DNA from: an uncultured Eggerthellaceae bacterium | GTDB lineage: Bacteria; Actinomycetota; Coriobacteriia; Coriobacteriales; Eggerthellaceae | Length of the DNA: 15,527 nt | Direction: 5' to 3' | NCBI GenBank assembly: GCA_910589125.1 | Contig: CAJURX010000018.1 | Coordinates: forward strand, 1 to 15,527 | Shown here: piece by piece, positions 1 to 6,619 of the stretch | Layout: each line of letters begins with the position of its first letter | Numbering within the stretch: the first letter of the stretch is position 1 | Notes under the pieces: generated by a model | Told to the model about the DNA's origin: nothing | The model's database searches: none | What the model saw: the letters and a program-made list of their open reading frames with translations, nothing else | Made by a program: the position numbers and the translations under genes

Positions 1-2
1 TG

Positions 3-1004
3 TGGTACATCGGCAACGTCATCAACGGCATCGTGCTGGCCATCGGCGCCCACGCTTCCGCTGCTGGCGTGCTCTCTCGCTTCTATGGTGAGAGGACGCC
101 CACGGTATTCGGCGTGGTGGTCGGGGTCATGAGCTTCATCATCGCAGGGCTCGTATTCATCGAATCCATGCTGCTTCAGGTCCTCGACTATCGCACCATC
201 ATCTTCGGATATGCCGCCCTCGTGCTGGTGCTGGGCATCTTCTCCAACCTCGTGCTCATCGGTCCGATGCCGAAGCTTGCTGGCCCTGCATCTGTCCCGA
301 ATGCTGCTCAGGCCGAAGAAGCGCTCAGCGAGGCGAACCTGGCAGAGGCCGAAGCTGCCGCGACTGCGCCCGTGCCTCCCGAGGTGCCCGCTGGCATCAC
401 GCTCAAGGAGGCGCTCCGCACGCCAGCGCTGTACCTGTTCTTCGCAGCCATGGTGTTCGCGTCATTCCCGCTCAATGGATTCTCCGCCTATTCATCGAAC
501 TTCCTGGCATCCGGCAACCTGGATCCGTCCTTCGTGGTCACGCTGCTCTCCATCTTCGCGTTGCTGGTGGCTGTCGTGAGCTTGGTGTCGGGCAAGGTGT
601 CCGAGAAGCTGGGGGCATCCATCTCCTCCATCATCGTGTTCGCGGGCTTCGCCGCAGGCATAGCCCTGCTGGTGATGTGGCTTGCGAACGCGGGTGACCC
701 CATGCTCTATGGAGGCCTGGTGCTCTGCGCCTTCATCGGACCCGTCCAGATCCTGCCCGCGCTCTTCATCCCGCAGCTCTTCGGCATGCGCGACTACACG
801 GCCATCAACGCCGTGGGCATGGGCGCGTTCTATCTGGGAGGCGCTGCGGTGTTCCTCATCGCCGCAGCCATCATGCAGAACGTCGGCTTCGCTGTGGGCT
901 TCATCGTGCTAGCTGTCTCAGGTGTGGTGGCTTGCATCCTCTTCCTGCTGGCCATCGCCGCCAGCCCTATCCGCAAGAAGGGTGCACCGGAGACGCACGC
1001 GTAA
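3..1004 (+). CDS. MFS permease, OFA (oxalate/formate antiporter-like) type, 5' end outside window
   Basis: The frame is open from the first bases of the window, so this is the C-terminal 333 residues or so of a longer protein; the GTG at 33 is internal. The visible part has several hydrophobic membrane spans, then a polar Ala/Glu/Pro-rich loop (about residues 95-135), then a segment reading LKEALRTPALYLFFAAMVF followed by six spans. That layout (6+6 spans with a cytoplasmic central loop, the second half opening with a KEAL-type amphipathic stretch) is typical of OFA-family major facilitator permeases, which move small carboxylates or related anions across the inner membrane. The substrate cannot be read from sequence. 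The tail is short and basic (SPIRKKG). No clear terminator follows; the first hairpin downstream is the REP-like element at 1043. Family is fairly sure, OFA subfamily less so. Confidence 0.85.
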   Translation, partial: WYIGNVINGIVLAIGAHASAAGVLSRFYGERTPTVFGVVVGVMSFIIAGLVFIESMLLQVLDYRTIIFGYAALVLVLGIFSNLVLIGPMPKLAGPASVPNAAQAEEALSEANLAEAEAAATAPVPPEVPAGITLKEALRTPALYLFFAAMVFASFPLNGFSAYSSNFLASGNLDPSFVVTLLSIFALLVAVVSLVSGKVSEKLGASISSIIVFAGFAAGIALLVMWLANAGDPMLYGGLVLCAFIGPVQILPALFIPQLFGMRDYTAINAVGMGAFYLGGAAVFLIAAAIMQNVGFAVGFIVLAVSGVVACILFLLAIAASPIRKKGAPETHA

Positions 1005-1042
1005 GGGTTGCGGTTCAGTCGCATCCAGCAGACCGATCGTAA

Positions 1043-1067
1043 GCAGGCGCAGCTTGTCTGCGCCTGC
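1043..1067. repeat. REP-like hairpin, copy 1
   Basis: A perfect 10-bp inverted repeat, GCAGGCGCAG and CTGCGCCTGC, around the loop CTTGT. The core CGCAGCTTGTCTGCGCC recurs 72 bases later (1115-1135) on a different outer stem. Two copies of a G+C-rich palindromic core with the same loop in one intergenic region look like a REP/BIME-type dispersed repeat. It could also slow RNases or end transcription of the permease gene, but there is no T-tract. Confidence 0.65.
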
Positions 1068-1088
1068 ATGCCAGGGGAGGCATCACTC

Positions 1089-1113
1089 GGAACCACCCCG
1101 CATGTTGACCGTA
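1089..1113 (+). promoter_or_regulatory. possible ECF-type promoter upstream of the secreted-protein gene
   Basis: GGAAC at 1089-1093 and CGTA at 1110-1113 are separated by 16 bases, the layout of many ECF sigma promoters (GGAAC, 16-17 bases, CGTC/CGTA). It precedes the cassette containing an ECF sigma factor, so autoregulation is possible. The match is short, overlaps the edge of REP-like copy 2, and lies about 170 bases upstream of the ATG, so chance is a serious alternative. Confidence 0.22.
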
Positions 1114-1114
1114 G

Positions 1115-1135
1115 GGGCGCAGCTTGTCTGCGCCC
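1115..1135. repeat. REP-like hairpin, copy 2
   Basis: GGGCGCAG and CTGCGCCC pair over 8 bp around the loop CTTGT, the same loop and inner stem as the copy at 1043-1067. The flank (GTAGGGGCGCAG) resembles the GTAGGGGCG-type dispersed intergenic palindromes seen in many bacterial genomes. That resemblance is from memory and not checked by a search. Confidence 0.65.
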
Positions 1136-1283
1136 GTTGCTGCAGGCCGAACCATACCCCTGCGCCCGCGGCCACGATCCCTCATCATGGTCCATCACTT
1201 GCAAATATCGAGATTTCTTGCAAGGATTCGTGGGGCTGGATCGTGTTCTTCATATATCGTCAGTCTCACAGGAAGAGGATGTC

Positions 1284-1868
1284 ATGAAGAAGGGGCTCAT
1301 CGCAGCAGGGATCGCCGTAGCCATGGTGGCCATGCCCATCGCAGCATTCGCTGCATCATATAAAGCCGTGCCAGATAGCCGCATCATCACCGACGGCACC
1401 GCTGCAGTAGCGAAGACCATGCAGGCGGTCACGGACCCAGACTGGGATGACATCAGCAAGCAGGCGCTCGAAGCCGCAGCACAACCGGCCGCTCCTGAGG
1501 CACCCGAAGCCACCACGCCTGAGCCAACAGAACCCGAAGCTGTGGAGCCTGAGGTATCGCAACCCGAGGCAACCCCCGCACCTTCATACGGCTACGGCTA
1601 TGTGGACAGCGACCATGACGGCATCTGCGACAACTTCGTCGACCACAACGGCGATGGCTACTGCGACTACCATGGCGAATACTGCTACAACACAGGCCAT
1701 GCTCACCACAATGGGTACGGTTACAACAGCGGAAGCGGCTCTGGATCCACCTCGGATGCAGGCAGCTCCAACGGATATGGCTCTGGCTATGGCTCCTCCG
1801 GATCTAGCTCTGGCTCTGGGTACGGTCACCATGGCGGATACGGCGGAGGTCATCATGGCGGTCGCTAG
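1284..1868 (+). CDS. small secreted protein with two DxDxDG-type calcium loops and a Gly/Tyr/His-rich tail
   Basis: The ATG at 1284 is chosen because AGGAAGAGG lies just upstream and the product then begins with a clean Sec signal peptide (MKKGLIAAGIAVAMVAM, cleavage near AFA-AS, residues 22-25). The 194-aa precursor has a short N-terminal part (25-65), a Pro/Glu/Ala spacer (about 68-100) and two nine-residue loops, D108-S-D-H-D-G-I-C-D116 and D120-H-N-G-D-G-Y-C-D128. These fit the DxDxDGxxD rule of EF-hand/Excalibur-type calcium loops. From about 130 on it is low-complexity Gly/Ser/Tyr/His, ending in two HHGG blocks. There is no sorting signal or membrane anchor, so it is probably released or loosely wall-bound. 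It lies directly before the ECF sigma/anti-sigma pair and is a natural candidate for their target. Calcium binding by the loops and transition-metal binding by the tail are inferences; no enzymatic function is evident. Confidence 0.78.
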   Translation: MKKGLIAAGIAVAMVAMPIAAFAASYKAVPDSRIITDGTAAVAKTMQAVTDPDWDDISKQALEAAAQPAAPEAPEATTPEPTEPEAVEPEVSQPEATPAPSYGYGYVDSDHDGICDNFVDHNGDGYCDYHGEYCYNTGHAHHNGYGYNSGSGSGSTSDAGSSNGYGSGYGSSGSSSGSGYGHHGGYGGGHHGGR

Positions 1869-1892
1869 GGCCATCAGCTCACAGATCCGCCC

Positions 1893-2414
1893 TTGCTCGA
1901 CCCTCTTCGCGCGTCTGGCTTGAGGGATGCGGCGGACATAGAGACCACGATGCAGCGCCATGCCGATACGGTGTGGCGCGTCTGCTCTCTGCATCTTCGC
2001 GAGCCGGCAGACAGGCAAGATGCGTTCCAGGACGCATTCCTCAAGTATGCCTTGGCAGACAGCACCACGTTCGAGGATGACGAGCACTGCAAGGCATGGC
2101 TGATCACCGTGACCAGGAATCTCTGTCGCGATCAGCTGAAGCGCGCGGCGCGCAAGAACATCAGCCTAGACGGCCTTGAGGGTCCCGAAGCCGTGCCCGT
2201 GCAAGCCGATCCCGCAGCCCAGCCTGGCTCGGCGACGAGCGAGGTAGTGGCAGCCATGCGCTCGTTGGACGACCCGCCCCGCACGCCCCTCTACCTCTCC
2301 ATCTACGAAGGCTATTCCGCGCCCGAGATAGCATCCATGTTGGACGCACCTGTGAACACCGTCTACTCCTGGATCTCCCGCGGAAGGGCTCAGCTAAGGA
2401 GCGCTCTCTCATGA
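1893..2414 (+). CDS. RNA polymerase ECF-type sigma factor
   Basis: A 173-aa (or shorter) ECF (group 4) sigma factor. Region 2 spans about residues 22-88, with the helix QRHADTVWRVCSLHL, the acidic QDAFQDAFLKYA segment and the promoter-melting part AWLITVTRNLCRDQLKR. Region 4 (about 115-173) ends in the helix-turn-helix YSAPEIASMLDAPVNTVYSW with a basic recognition helix (ISRGRAQLRS). The start is uncertain: TTG 1893 gives the longest form, while TTG 1920 or ATG 1950 would also keep region 2. None has a strong SD sequence. The stop overlaps the next gene's start by ATGA at 2411-2414, so the sigma factor and its anti-sigma factor are translationally coupled. It begins 24 bases after the secreted-protein gene, probably in the same transcript. 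Confidence 0.88.
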   Translation: MLDPLRASGLRDAADIETTMQRHADTVWRVCSLHLREPADRQDAFQDAFLKYALADSTTFEDDEHCKAWLITVTRNLCRDQLKRAARKNISLDGLEGPEAVPVQADPAAQPGSATSEVVAAMRSLDDPPRTPLYLSIYEGYSAPEIASMLDAPVNTVYSWISRGRAQLRSALS

Positions 2415-3271
2415 ATGACCTCGATCAGCGCATCATCGGATCATTCGACGCACTCAAGGCCCCTGAGAGCGCGAAGGCATCCGCGCTCGCTCACATCGAA
2501 TCCGTCCGTCAGGCCAACCAGGCCAGCGAAGGCAGCGACGCTTCGCAGGCACCCGAGAGCCGAGCAGCTGCCTCCGCACGAGCGGTCTCCACACGCCGGT
2601 GCCCTCGACGCGCAAGGCGCTGGATCCCCGCCATTGCCGCATGCCTCATGCTCGCATGCACAGGCATCCTTGGCTACAACGCCTACGCATCTCCCACCGC
2701 CTTCGTCGGATTGGACGTCAATCCCTCCATCGAGTTCTCCATCAATCGCTTCGAGCGCGTCGTAGATGTGAGACCCTTGAACGATGACGGCAGCGCGCTC
2801 CTCGAAAGCTGCCCGTCGCTCATGGGCAGGCCCTATGACGATGCCTTGGATGCGGTGCTCTCATGCGAGGGATTCAAGGCTTATGCTGCGGAGGATGCAT
2901 TGGTTGCCGTGGACGTGGTGAGCGATGACGAAGCCCAGGCGACCCAATTGCTGACGCAAAGCCAGCAGCAGCTCGCCAACCTTCCGTGCCAGACCCAGTG
3001 CCACCGCACCGATGAGGCCACGCGCGAGAGCGCGCACCATGCCGGCATGGGCATGGGCCGCTACCGCGCTGCCCAAGAGCTCATGGAAGCTGACAGCTCC
3101 TACACGCTCGAAGATTGCGCCTCCATGAGCATGCATCAGCTCAAAGATGCATGCAGCGCTGCCCACGAGCACTCCGAAGGCTCAACAGATGCAACCGAAG
3201 CAGATGATGCATCCAGCTCAGGCCCAGGGCAGCATCGACGCCATGGCCAAGGCCACCACGGGCTTCAGTGA
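2411..3271 (+). CDS. RsgI-like membrane anti-sigma factor
   Basis: A 286-aa protein with a cytoplasmic N-terminus (1-70, no canonical zinc anti-sigma motif seen), one membrane span (about 72-91, WIPAIAACLMLACTGILGY) and an extracytoplasmic part. Immediately after the span is FVGLDVNPSIEFSINRFERV (98-117), then RPLNDDG. This is the hallmark of the RsgI-family juxtamembrane domain (VSIDINPSIE...NRFDRV...NDDG), in which the Asn-Pro bond (N104-P105 here) is a reported self-cleavage site preceding regulated proteolysis. The distal part has a helical segment (RYRAAQELMEADSSYTLEDCASMSMHQLKDAC) and ends in a Gln/Gly/His-rich tail (GQHRRHGQGHHGLQ). No carbohydrate-binding module is present, unlike clostridial RsgI. 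It presumably holds the coupled sigma factor inactive until an outside signal. The family call is strong; the signal is unknown. Confidence 0.85.
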   Translation: MNDLDQRIIGSFDALKAPESAKASALAHIESVRQANQASEGSDASQAPESRAAASARAVSTRRCPRRARRWIPAIAACLMLACTGILGYNAYASPTAFVGLDVNPSIEFSINRFERVVDVRPLNDDGSALLESCPSLMGRPYDDALDAVLSCEGFKAYAAEDALVAVDVVSDDEAQATQLLTQSQQQLANLPCQTQCHRTDEATRESAHHAGMGMGRYRAAQELMEADSSYTLEDCASMSMHQLKDACSAAHEHSEGSTDATEADDASSSGPGQHRRHGQGHHGLQ

Positions 3272-3284
3272 GTCCGAACATGAA

Positions 3285-3318
3285 GAAGGGGAGCGCGGCC
3301 TAGGCCATGCTCCCCTTC
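3285..3318. terminator. hairpin between converging genes, likely bidirectional terminator
   Basis: GAAGGGGAGC (3285-3294) pairs perfectly with GCTCCCCTTC (3309-3318), and the interior contains GGCC-TA-GGCC. It occupies the 76-base gap between the anti-sigma gene (+) and the foldase gene (-), where a shared terminator is expected. Neither side has a real T-tract, so termination may be weak or Rho-assisted. Confidence 0.6.
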
Positions 3319-3347
3319 GCTGCTTCCGGGCTGATGTCGCTGAGAGA

Positions 3348-4616
3348 CTATCCCTCTGACGCCTCGGGCTCCACCTCGGTGGTCTCAGGTGCCGGAGCGG
3401 TCTCAGCGCCCTCGACCGCGGCCGCATCGCCTTCAGCGGTAGCTGCATCATCCGCAGCAGCCTCTTCGGTCACGGTCTCTTCCTCTTCGGCTACCTTACC
3501 GGCCAGCTCGTCATCGGCCTTCTTGTTGATCTCATCCATCTCTTCCTGCGTATATTCGCCGCTCATGTCAACGTCGTAGGGGACGTTCTCCGGCATCGGA
3601 TTGATGACCACGTCGCTCGTCTGCTTCATCTCAAGGAGCCAGTCATCCATGGCGGTCTGCGAATCCGTCTCAGAGGCCGTGGTGCGGATCTCCTCTTGGA
3701 ACTCAGCAGGGATCTGGTCCAAGCTCTCAACGGTCTCGGGGGCCTCGAACACATCCGTCACCATGATGATGTGCCATCCATACTTGCTCTCGACGAGATC
3801 CTTCGTGACCTCGCCCTCATTCAGGCCAGAGAGCGCATCGGTGTATTCCGTGACGAACGTGGTCAGGCGATCCCAGCCCACATCGCCACCATTCGCCTTG
3901 GACCCCTCGTCCGTGGAATACTCCTGCACGGCATCTTCAAAGGCCAGTTCACCAGACTTGATGCGATTGAGGACGTCCTGCGCGGTCTCCTTGTCCTCGG
4001 TCTTGAAGAGGATGTGGCTGGAGCGCTTGGCGCCAGAATAGGACGCGGCGGATTCCTGGGCCTTCGCCAAGAGCCCCGCATCATCCAACTGGACAGCTTC
4101 CTCGAAGCCCTCTTGCAGCTTCTTCTGGAGGATGGAGAAGCGCAGCGCCTCCTTGTAGTCGTCCTCGGTCTCGAAGCCACCCTCCTTGCGCGCCTCATCC
4201 CACTTCTCAGGCGTCGAATAGTTCTCGGCCATCTTGTCCACGTACGACTGGATCTCCTCGTCATCCGTGGTCACGCCGCGCTGCTCGGCGAACTGCAGGA
4301 TCAGCTCTTGGTCGATCAACGTCCCGAGCGTCTCGTCGCGCATGCTCTGCGGCGTGGCATTCTGGCCCTTGAGGTATTCCTTCCAGTCCTCATCCTCGGC
4401 ATAGTTGTAGCTGAGGCGCATGTTGTTGATGGCGCGCGTAACCTTATCCTCTTCGATCTCGGTGCCATTCACGGTGGCGGCGACGCCCCCCGTGAGGCCC
4501 GTATCGGATTGCAGTATCTCAGTGTCTGCGTTCTCGTCAGCCGCACAGCCCGTGAGAGCGAACACGAGCGCGCAACCGAATGCTGCCGTGGCGAACTTTG
4601 CGCATGTCTTCTTCAT
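3348..4616 (-). CDS. PpiC-type (parvulin) peptidyl-prolyl isomerase lipoprotein, SurA/PrsA-like foldase
   Basis: The ATG at 4616 is preferred over an upstream ATG because it yields a proper lipoprotein signal: MKKTCAKFATAAFGC, a hydrophobic stretch, and the lipobox L21-T-G-C24. The 422-aa product has a SurA_N-like helical chaperone region (about 45-185, with NGTEIEEDKVTRAI and LIDQELILQFAEQRGV) and a parvulin rotamase domain (about 198-290, KRSSHILFKTEDKETA...GDVGWDR...YGWHIIMVTD). A long acidic low-complexity tail (about 357-422, Glu/Ala/Thr/Pro) ends in PEASEG. It should be anchored outside the cytoplasmic membrane and assist folding of exported proteins. GGAAGCGAG upstream is a modest SD. 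It is the third of three minus-strand envelope genes, 117 bases after the SGNH hydrolase. The acidic tail is longer than usual for PrsA. Confidence 0.9.
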   Translation of the reverse strand: MKKTCAKFATAAFGCALVFALTGCAADENADTEILQSDTGLTGGVAATVNGTEIEEDKVTRAINNMRLSYNYAEDEDWKEYLKGQNATPQSMRDETLGTLIDQELILQFAEQRGVTTDDEEIQSYVDKMAENYSTPEKWDEARKEGGFETEDDYKEALRFSILQKKLQEGFEEAVQLDDAGLLAKAQESAASYSGAKRSSHILFKTEDKETAQDVLNRIKSGELAFEDAVQEYSTDEGSKANGGDVGWDRLTTFVTEYTDALSGLNEGEVTKDLVESKYGWHIIMVTDVFEAPETVESLDQIPAEFQEEIRTTASETDSQTAMDDWLLEMKQTSDVVINPMPENVPYDVDMSGEYTQEEMDEINKKADDELAGKVAEEEETVTEEAAADDAATAEGDAAAVEGAETAPAPETTEVEPEASEG

Positions 4617-4733
4617 CTGTGGAGAACTCGCTTCCGTGAAATGACGTATCGCAGCATTTTCGCACAATGGGGATGCGCGCGAAAGCGCCAGTTCAAGAGG
4701 GGCATCAACTCTTCACGGAACGAGCCGTGCACC

Positions 4734-5621
4734 TCACAGATGCCGTTCGCACACGCACCGCCACTTCGCACCCGTGCCCCGCGCGAATGAGCACCCGACG
4801 CAGGTGTCCTTCTCGCAGATGCGCGCGCTCTGCAAGTGCTCCGGGAACAGCTCCTGGTCAGCCGTCACGCGCTTCGGATCATCCTCTAGAGCAGCAATGA
4901 CCATGGCTGCGATCTGCTGCATCCCGCGCATCGTGGGATGGGTGCCATCCGTGGTCTCGTAGTCGGATCCGAGCGCCGCAGCATCAACGGATCGGCACCC
5001 ATCGTGCTGAGCTGCCGACCGTATGGCCTCGTTGTAGTCCGCCAAGCTGATGCCACGGAGCTGCCAACAGAATGTCGGCTCCACGCTGCCCTCTATGCGC
5101 CCCGGCAAGAGCGACACGCACCATATCTCCGCATCCGGGGCCACTTCGCGCAGGTTCTCCACCATGCGCCCATATTCGTCAGCGAACGCCGCGAGCGAAG
5201 CAGGCGTCGCATCACCTGGCTCTCGCTCCGGGAAGAGCGAGAGGTCCGTGGCCGGTGGCGTCCTCGGACACCGGGCGCTCGCCTGCGCTGGCGCACCACC
5301 CCACCCGTAATCATTGATGCCGGCGAACACGAGCACCACATCAGGCTGCTCCCCGTTCGGACCAAGGATCTGCTGGGCGCGCTCGATGGATGAGGCCGCC
5401 GGGAACCCCTGACCCTCCACAAGGCATCCAGAATAGGCTCCGTTCGCAAGCAGCTCTCCATCGAAGTGGTCGATGACCTGCATCCACCACGTGTCCGTCA
5501 CCTCACGCACGCCCGTGGCATCCCGCATCTCCCCCTCATAGTAGATGAGGTTGCGCGGGTCAGTGGCTCCCTCGAAGGTGGAGATCGAATCGCCAAAGAC
5601 CGAGAACGTCCGCTTCGCCAT
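4734..5621 (-). CDS. SGNH/GDSL-type hydrolase with C-terminal Cys cluster
   Basis: Start ATG 5621 follows AAAGGAACC at good spacing and gives a 295-aa protein that opens directly on the fold (MAKRTFSVFGDSIST). Visible SGNH blocks are G10-D11-S12 with the nucleophile Ser (FGDSIST), an Asn/Gly turn near 60 (LANGAYSG), G101-I-N103-D104 (block III, oxyanion Asn) and D225-G-T-H228 (block V, catalytic Asp/His, TDGTHP). No signal peptide is seen, so the enzyme appears cytoplasmic. The substrate is unknown; ester or acyl hydrolysis of a carbohydrate or lipid is typical. Unusual is the tail after the catalytic domain: C269, C274, C277, C289 and C291 in ICEKDTCVGC...WRCVCERH, which looks like a small zinc-ribbon-like module. 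The gene lies between DUF4230 and PpiC genes on the same strand and has its own promoter candidate. Confidence 0.87.
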   Translation of the reverse strand: MAKRTFSVFGDSISTFEGATDPRNLIYYEGEMRDATGVREVTDTWWMQVIDHFDGELLANGAYSGCLVEGQGFPAASSIERAQQILGPNGEQPDVVLVFAGINDYGWGGAPAQASARCPRTPPATDLSLFPEREPGDATPASLAAFADEYGRMVENLREVAPDAEIWCVSLLPGRIEGSVEPTFCWQLRGISLADYNEAIRSAAQHDGCRSVDAAALGSDYETTDGTHPTMRGMQQIAAMVIAALEDDPKRVTADQELFPEHLQSARICEKDTCVGCSFARGTGAKWRCVCERHL

Positions 5622-5656
5622 TGAGGTTCCTTTCGTGAGGAGCGAGTGATGTCCGG

Positions 5657-5684
5657 AGCATAGCATCATCTCGCGCTCGCGCAA
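5657..5684 (-). promoter_or_regulatory. candidate promoter of the SGNH hydrolase gene
   Basis: On the minus strand, TTGCGC (-35, 5684-5679) and TATGCT (-10, 5662-5657) are spaced 16 bases apart, each matching 4 of 6 consensus positions. They lie in the 74-base gap before the start at 5621. Plausible but modest. Confidence 0.33.
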
Positions 5685-5695
5685 CGCCTAGGCGA

Positions 5696-6352
5696 TCACT
5701 GACCTTCGGATGCCTCCGGAGCCTCCTCGGATGCCTCGCGCCACTCGAACTGGACATCATAGGCGCTGCCGAGAGCCGCGTTGAACATGTCCCTGATGTC
5801 CTGCTCAGCATTCGTGCGCGCTTCATCCATGAGACCGCCCTCGATGGCCCCGCTCTCGCTCTTCTCGATGCATTGTCGTTGGAACTTGTCCACTTCCTCA
5901 AGGGGTATCTTCGCGAAGAGGTTGTTGTTCTCCTCGATCACGCCGGATGCATCCATATCAGGCGCATTGGAGATGATGTAGGGCTGATCCAGCACGATGC
6001 GGATGACATCGCCCTCTTGAGAGAAGTCAGCAGCTTCCAGATCCACACCGGCCTTGATGGTGCCGACATACCGATACCAGAAGCTCGTATCCGTGAAGGG
6101 GATGTCGAACATGTCGAAGAGCTTCTCCGCTGGCTTCGTGGACTTGTCCGTGATGTTGTACTGCTGAGATGCGCTGACCAGCTCATTCTTCGCCACGATG
6201 CGGTCGAACACGACCGAGGGCTGGACATTGGACGCGGAACCTGATGAGCTCGCGCTTTGGAAGATGAGCACGCCGCCGATGCCGACCACGAGGCCAACGA
6301 GCAGCCCGATCAGAGCGTATTGGATCCGCTTTATCGGAGTCCGTGCTGACAT
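5696..6352 (-). CDS. DUF4230 domain membrane-anchored protein
   Basis: ATG 6352 is chosen over an upstream in-frame start because AAAGGAG sits 6 bases before it. The 218-aa product has a short basic N-terminus (SARTPIKRIQ), one membrane span (about 11-31, rich in Gly/Val/Leu), then an extracytoplasmic domain. That domain carries the DUF4230 pattern: VVFDRIVAKNELVSASQQYNITDK, then FWYRYVGTIKAGVDL (about 91-105), then alternating hydrophobic strands (VIRIVLDQPYI). The family is of unknown function. The C-terminus is an acidic low-complexity tail ending PEASEGQ, nearly the same ending as the PpiC lipoprotein two genes downstream. It leads the minus-strand envelope group; the divergently transcribed neighbour is the glucose-6-phosphate isomerase gene. 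Domain call good, function unknown. Confidence 0.82.
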   Translation of the reverse strand: MSARTPIKRIQYALIGLLVGLVVGIGGVLIFQSASSSGSASNVQPSVVFDRIVAKNELVSASQQYNITDKSTKPAEKLFDMFDIPFTDTSFWYRYVGTIKAGVDLEAADFSQEGDVIRIVLDQPYIISNAPDMDASGVIEENNNLFAKIPLEEVDKFQRQCIEKSESGAIEGGLMDEARTNAEQDIRDMFNAALGSAYDVQFEWREASEEAPEASEGQ

Positions 6353-6387
6353 GAGCGCTCCTTTCAAAGGGGACCTGCGATGCGCGT

Positions 6388-6417
6388 AGTGTATGCAGCA
6401 CGCACGTCCCTTCGCAA
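6388..6417 (-). promoter_or_regulatory. candidate promoter of the DUF4230 gene
   Basis: Minus strand TTGCGA (6417-6412) and TACACT (6393-6388) are spaced 18 bases apart, each 4 of 6 to consensus, about 36 bases upstream of the SD-led start. The -35 resembles that proposed for the SGNH gene (TTGCG). Weak, based on spacing and position only. Confidence 0.3.
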
Positions 6418-6448
6418 GAGCGCCACCCATCCGTCACCGAATGAACAT

Positions 6449-6457
6449 CCCCCCCCC
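6449..6457. repeat. C9 homopolymer tract in divergent promoter region
   Basis: Nine consecutive C (G on the other strand) lie in the 267-base gap between the divergent DUF4230 and isomerase genes. It is the longest G/C mononucleotide run I noticed in the window. Such runs slip during replication and can change promoter spacing; here it lies upstream of both promoter candidates rather than inside either. Confidence 0.7.
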
Positions 6458-6526
6458 ACGCCTTGGCAATGCCATCGCGGGGCGCAGTGCCTCCCACGCG
6501 CCCATTCCACGCCTGAGAGCCAGCTT

Positions 6527-6535
6527 TGCTAGAAT
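6527..6535 (+). promoter_or_regulatory. candidate extended -10 promoter of the isomerase gene
   Basis: TGCTAGAAT combines an extended -10 TGN with TAGAAT (6530-6535, 5 of 6 to TATAAT). No convincing -35 lies 16-18 bases upstream, which is tolerable for extended -10 promoters. Transcription would start near 6542, giving a leader of about 78 bases before the ATG at 6620. Confidence 0.38.
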
Positions 6536-6619
6536 TGCCGAAGCACATACATACCCCCGAATGAGCCGCTTTGCGCCCGCCTCCTCGGTGTGTGCGAACG
6601 GCGGAAACGCAGGCAGATC

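Noticed and set aside
1008..1283. N-terminal extension of the secreted-protein gene
   Set aside because: It would translate the REP-like hairpins and bury a clear signal peptide 92 residues inside. The ATG at 1284 has its own SD.
4677..4688. Small GCGC-GAAA-GCGC hairpin between the SGNH and PpiC genes
   Set aside because: Only four base pairs, common by chance in G+C-rich DNA, and no T-tract, so not called as a terminator.
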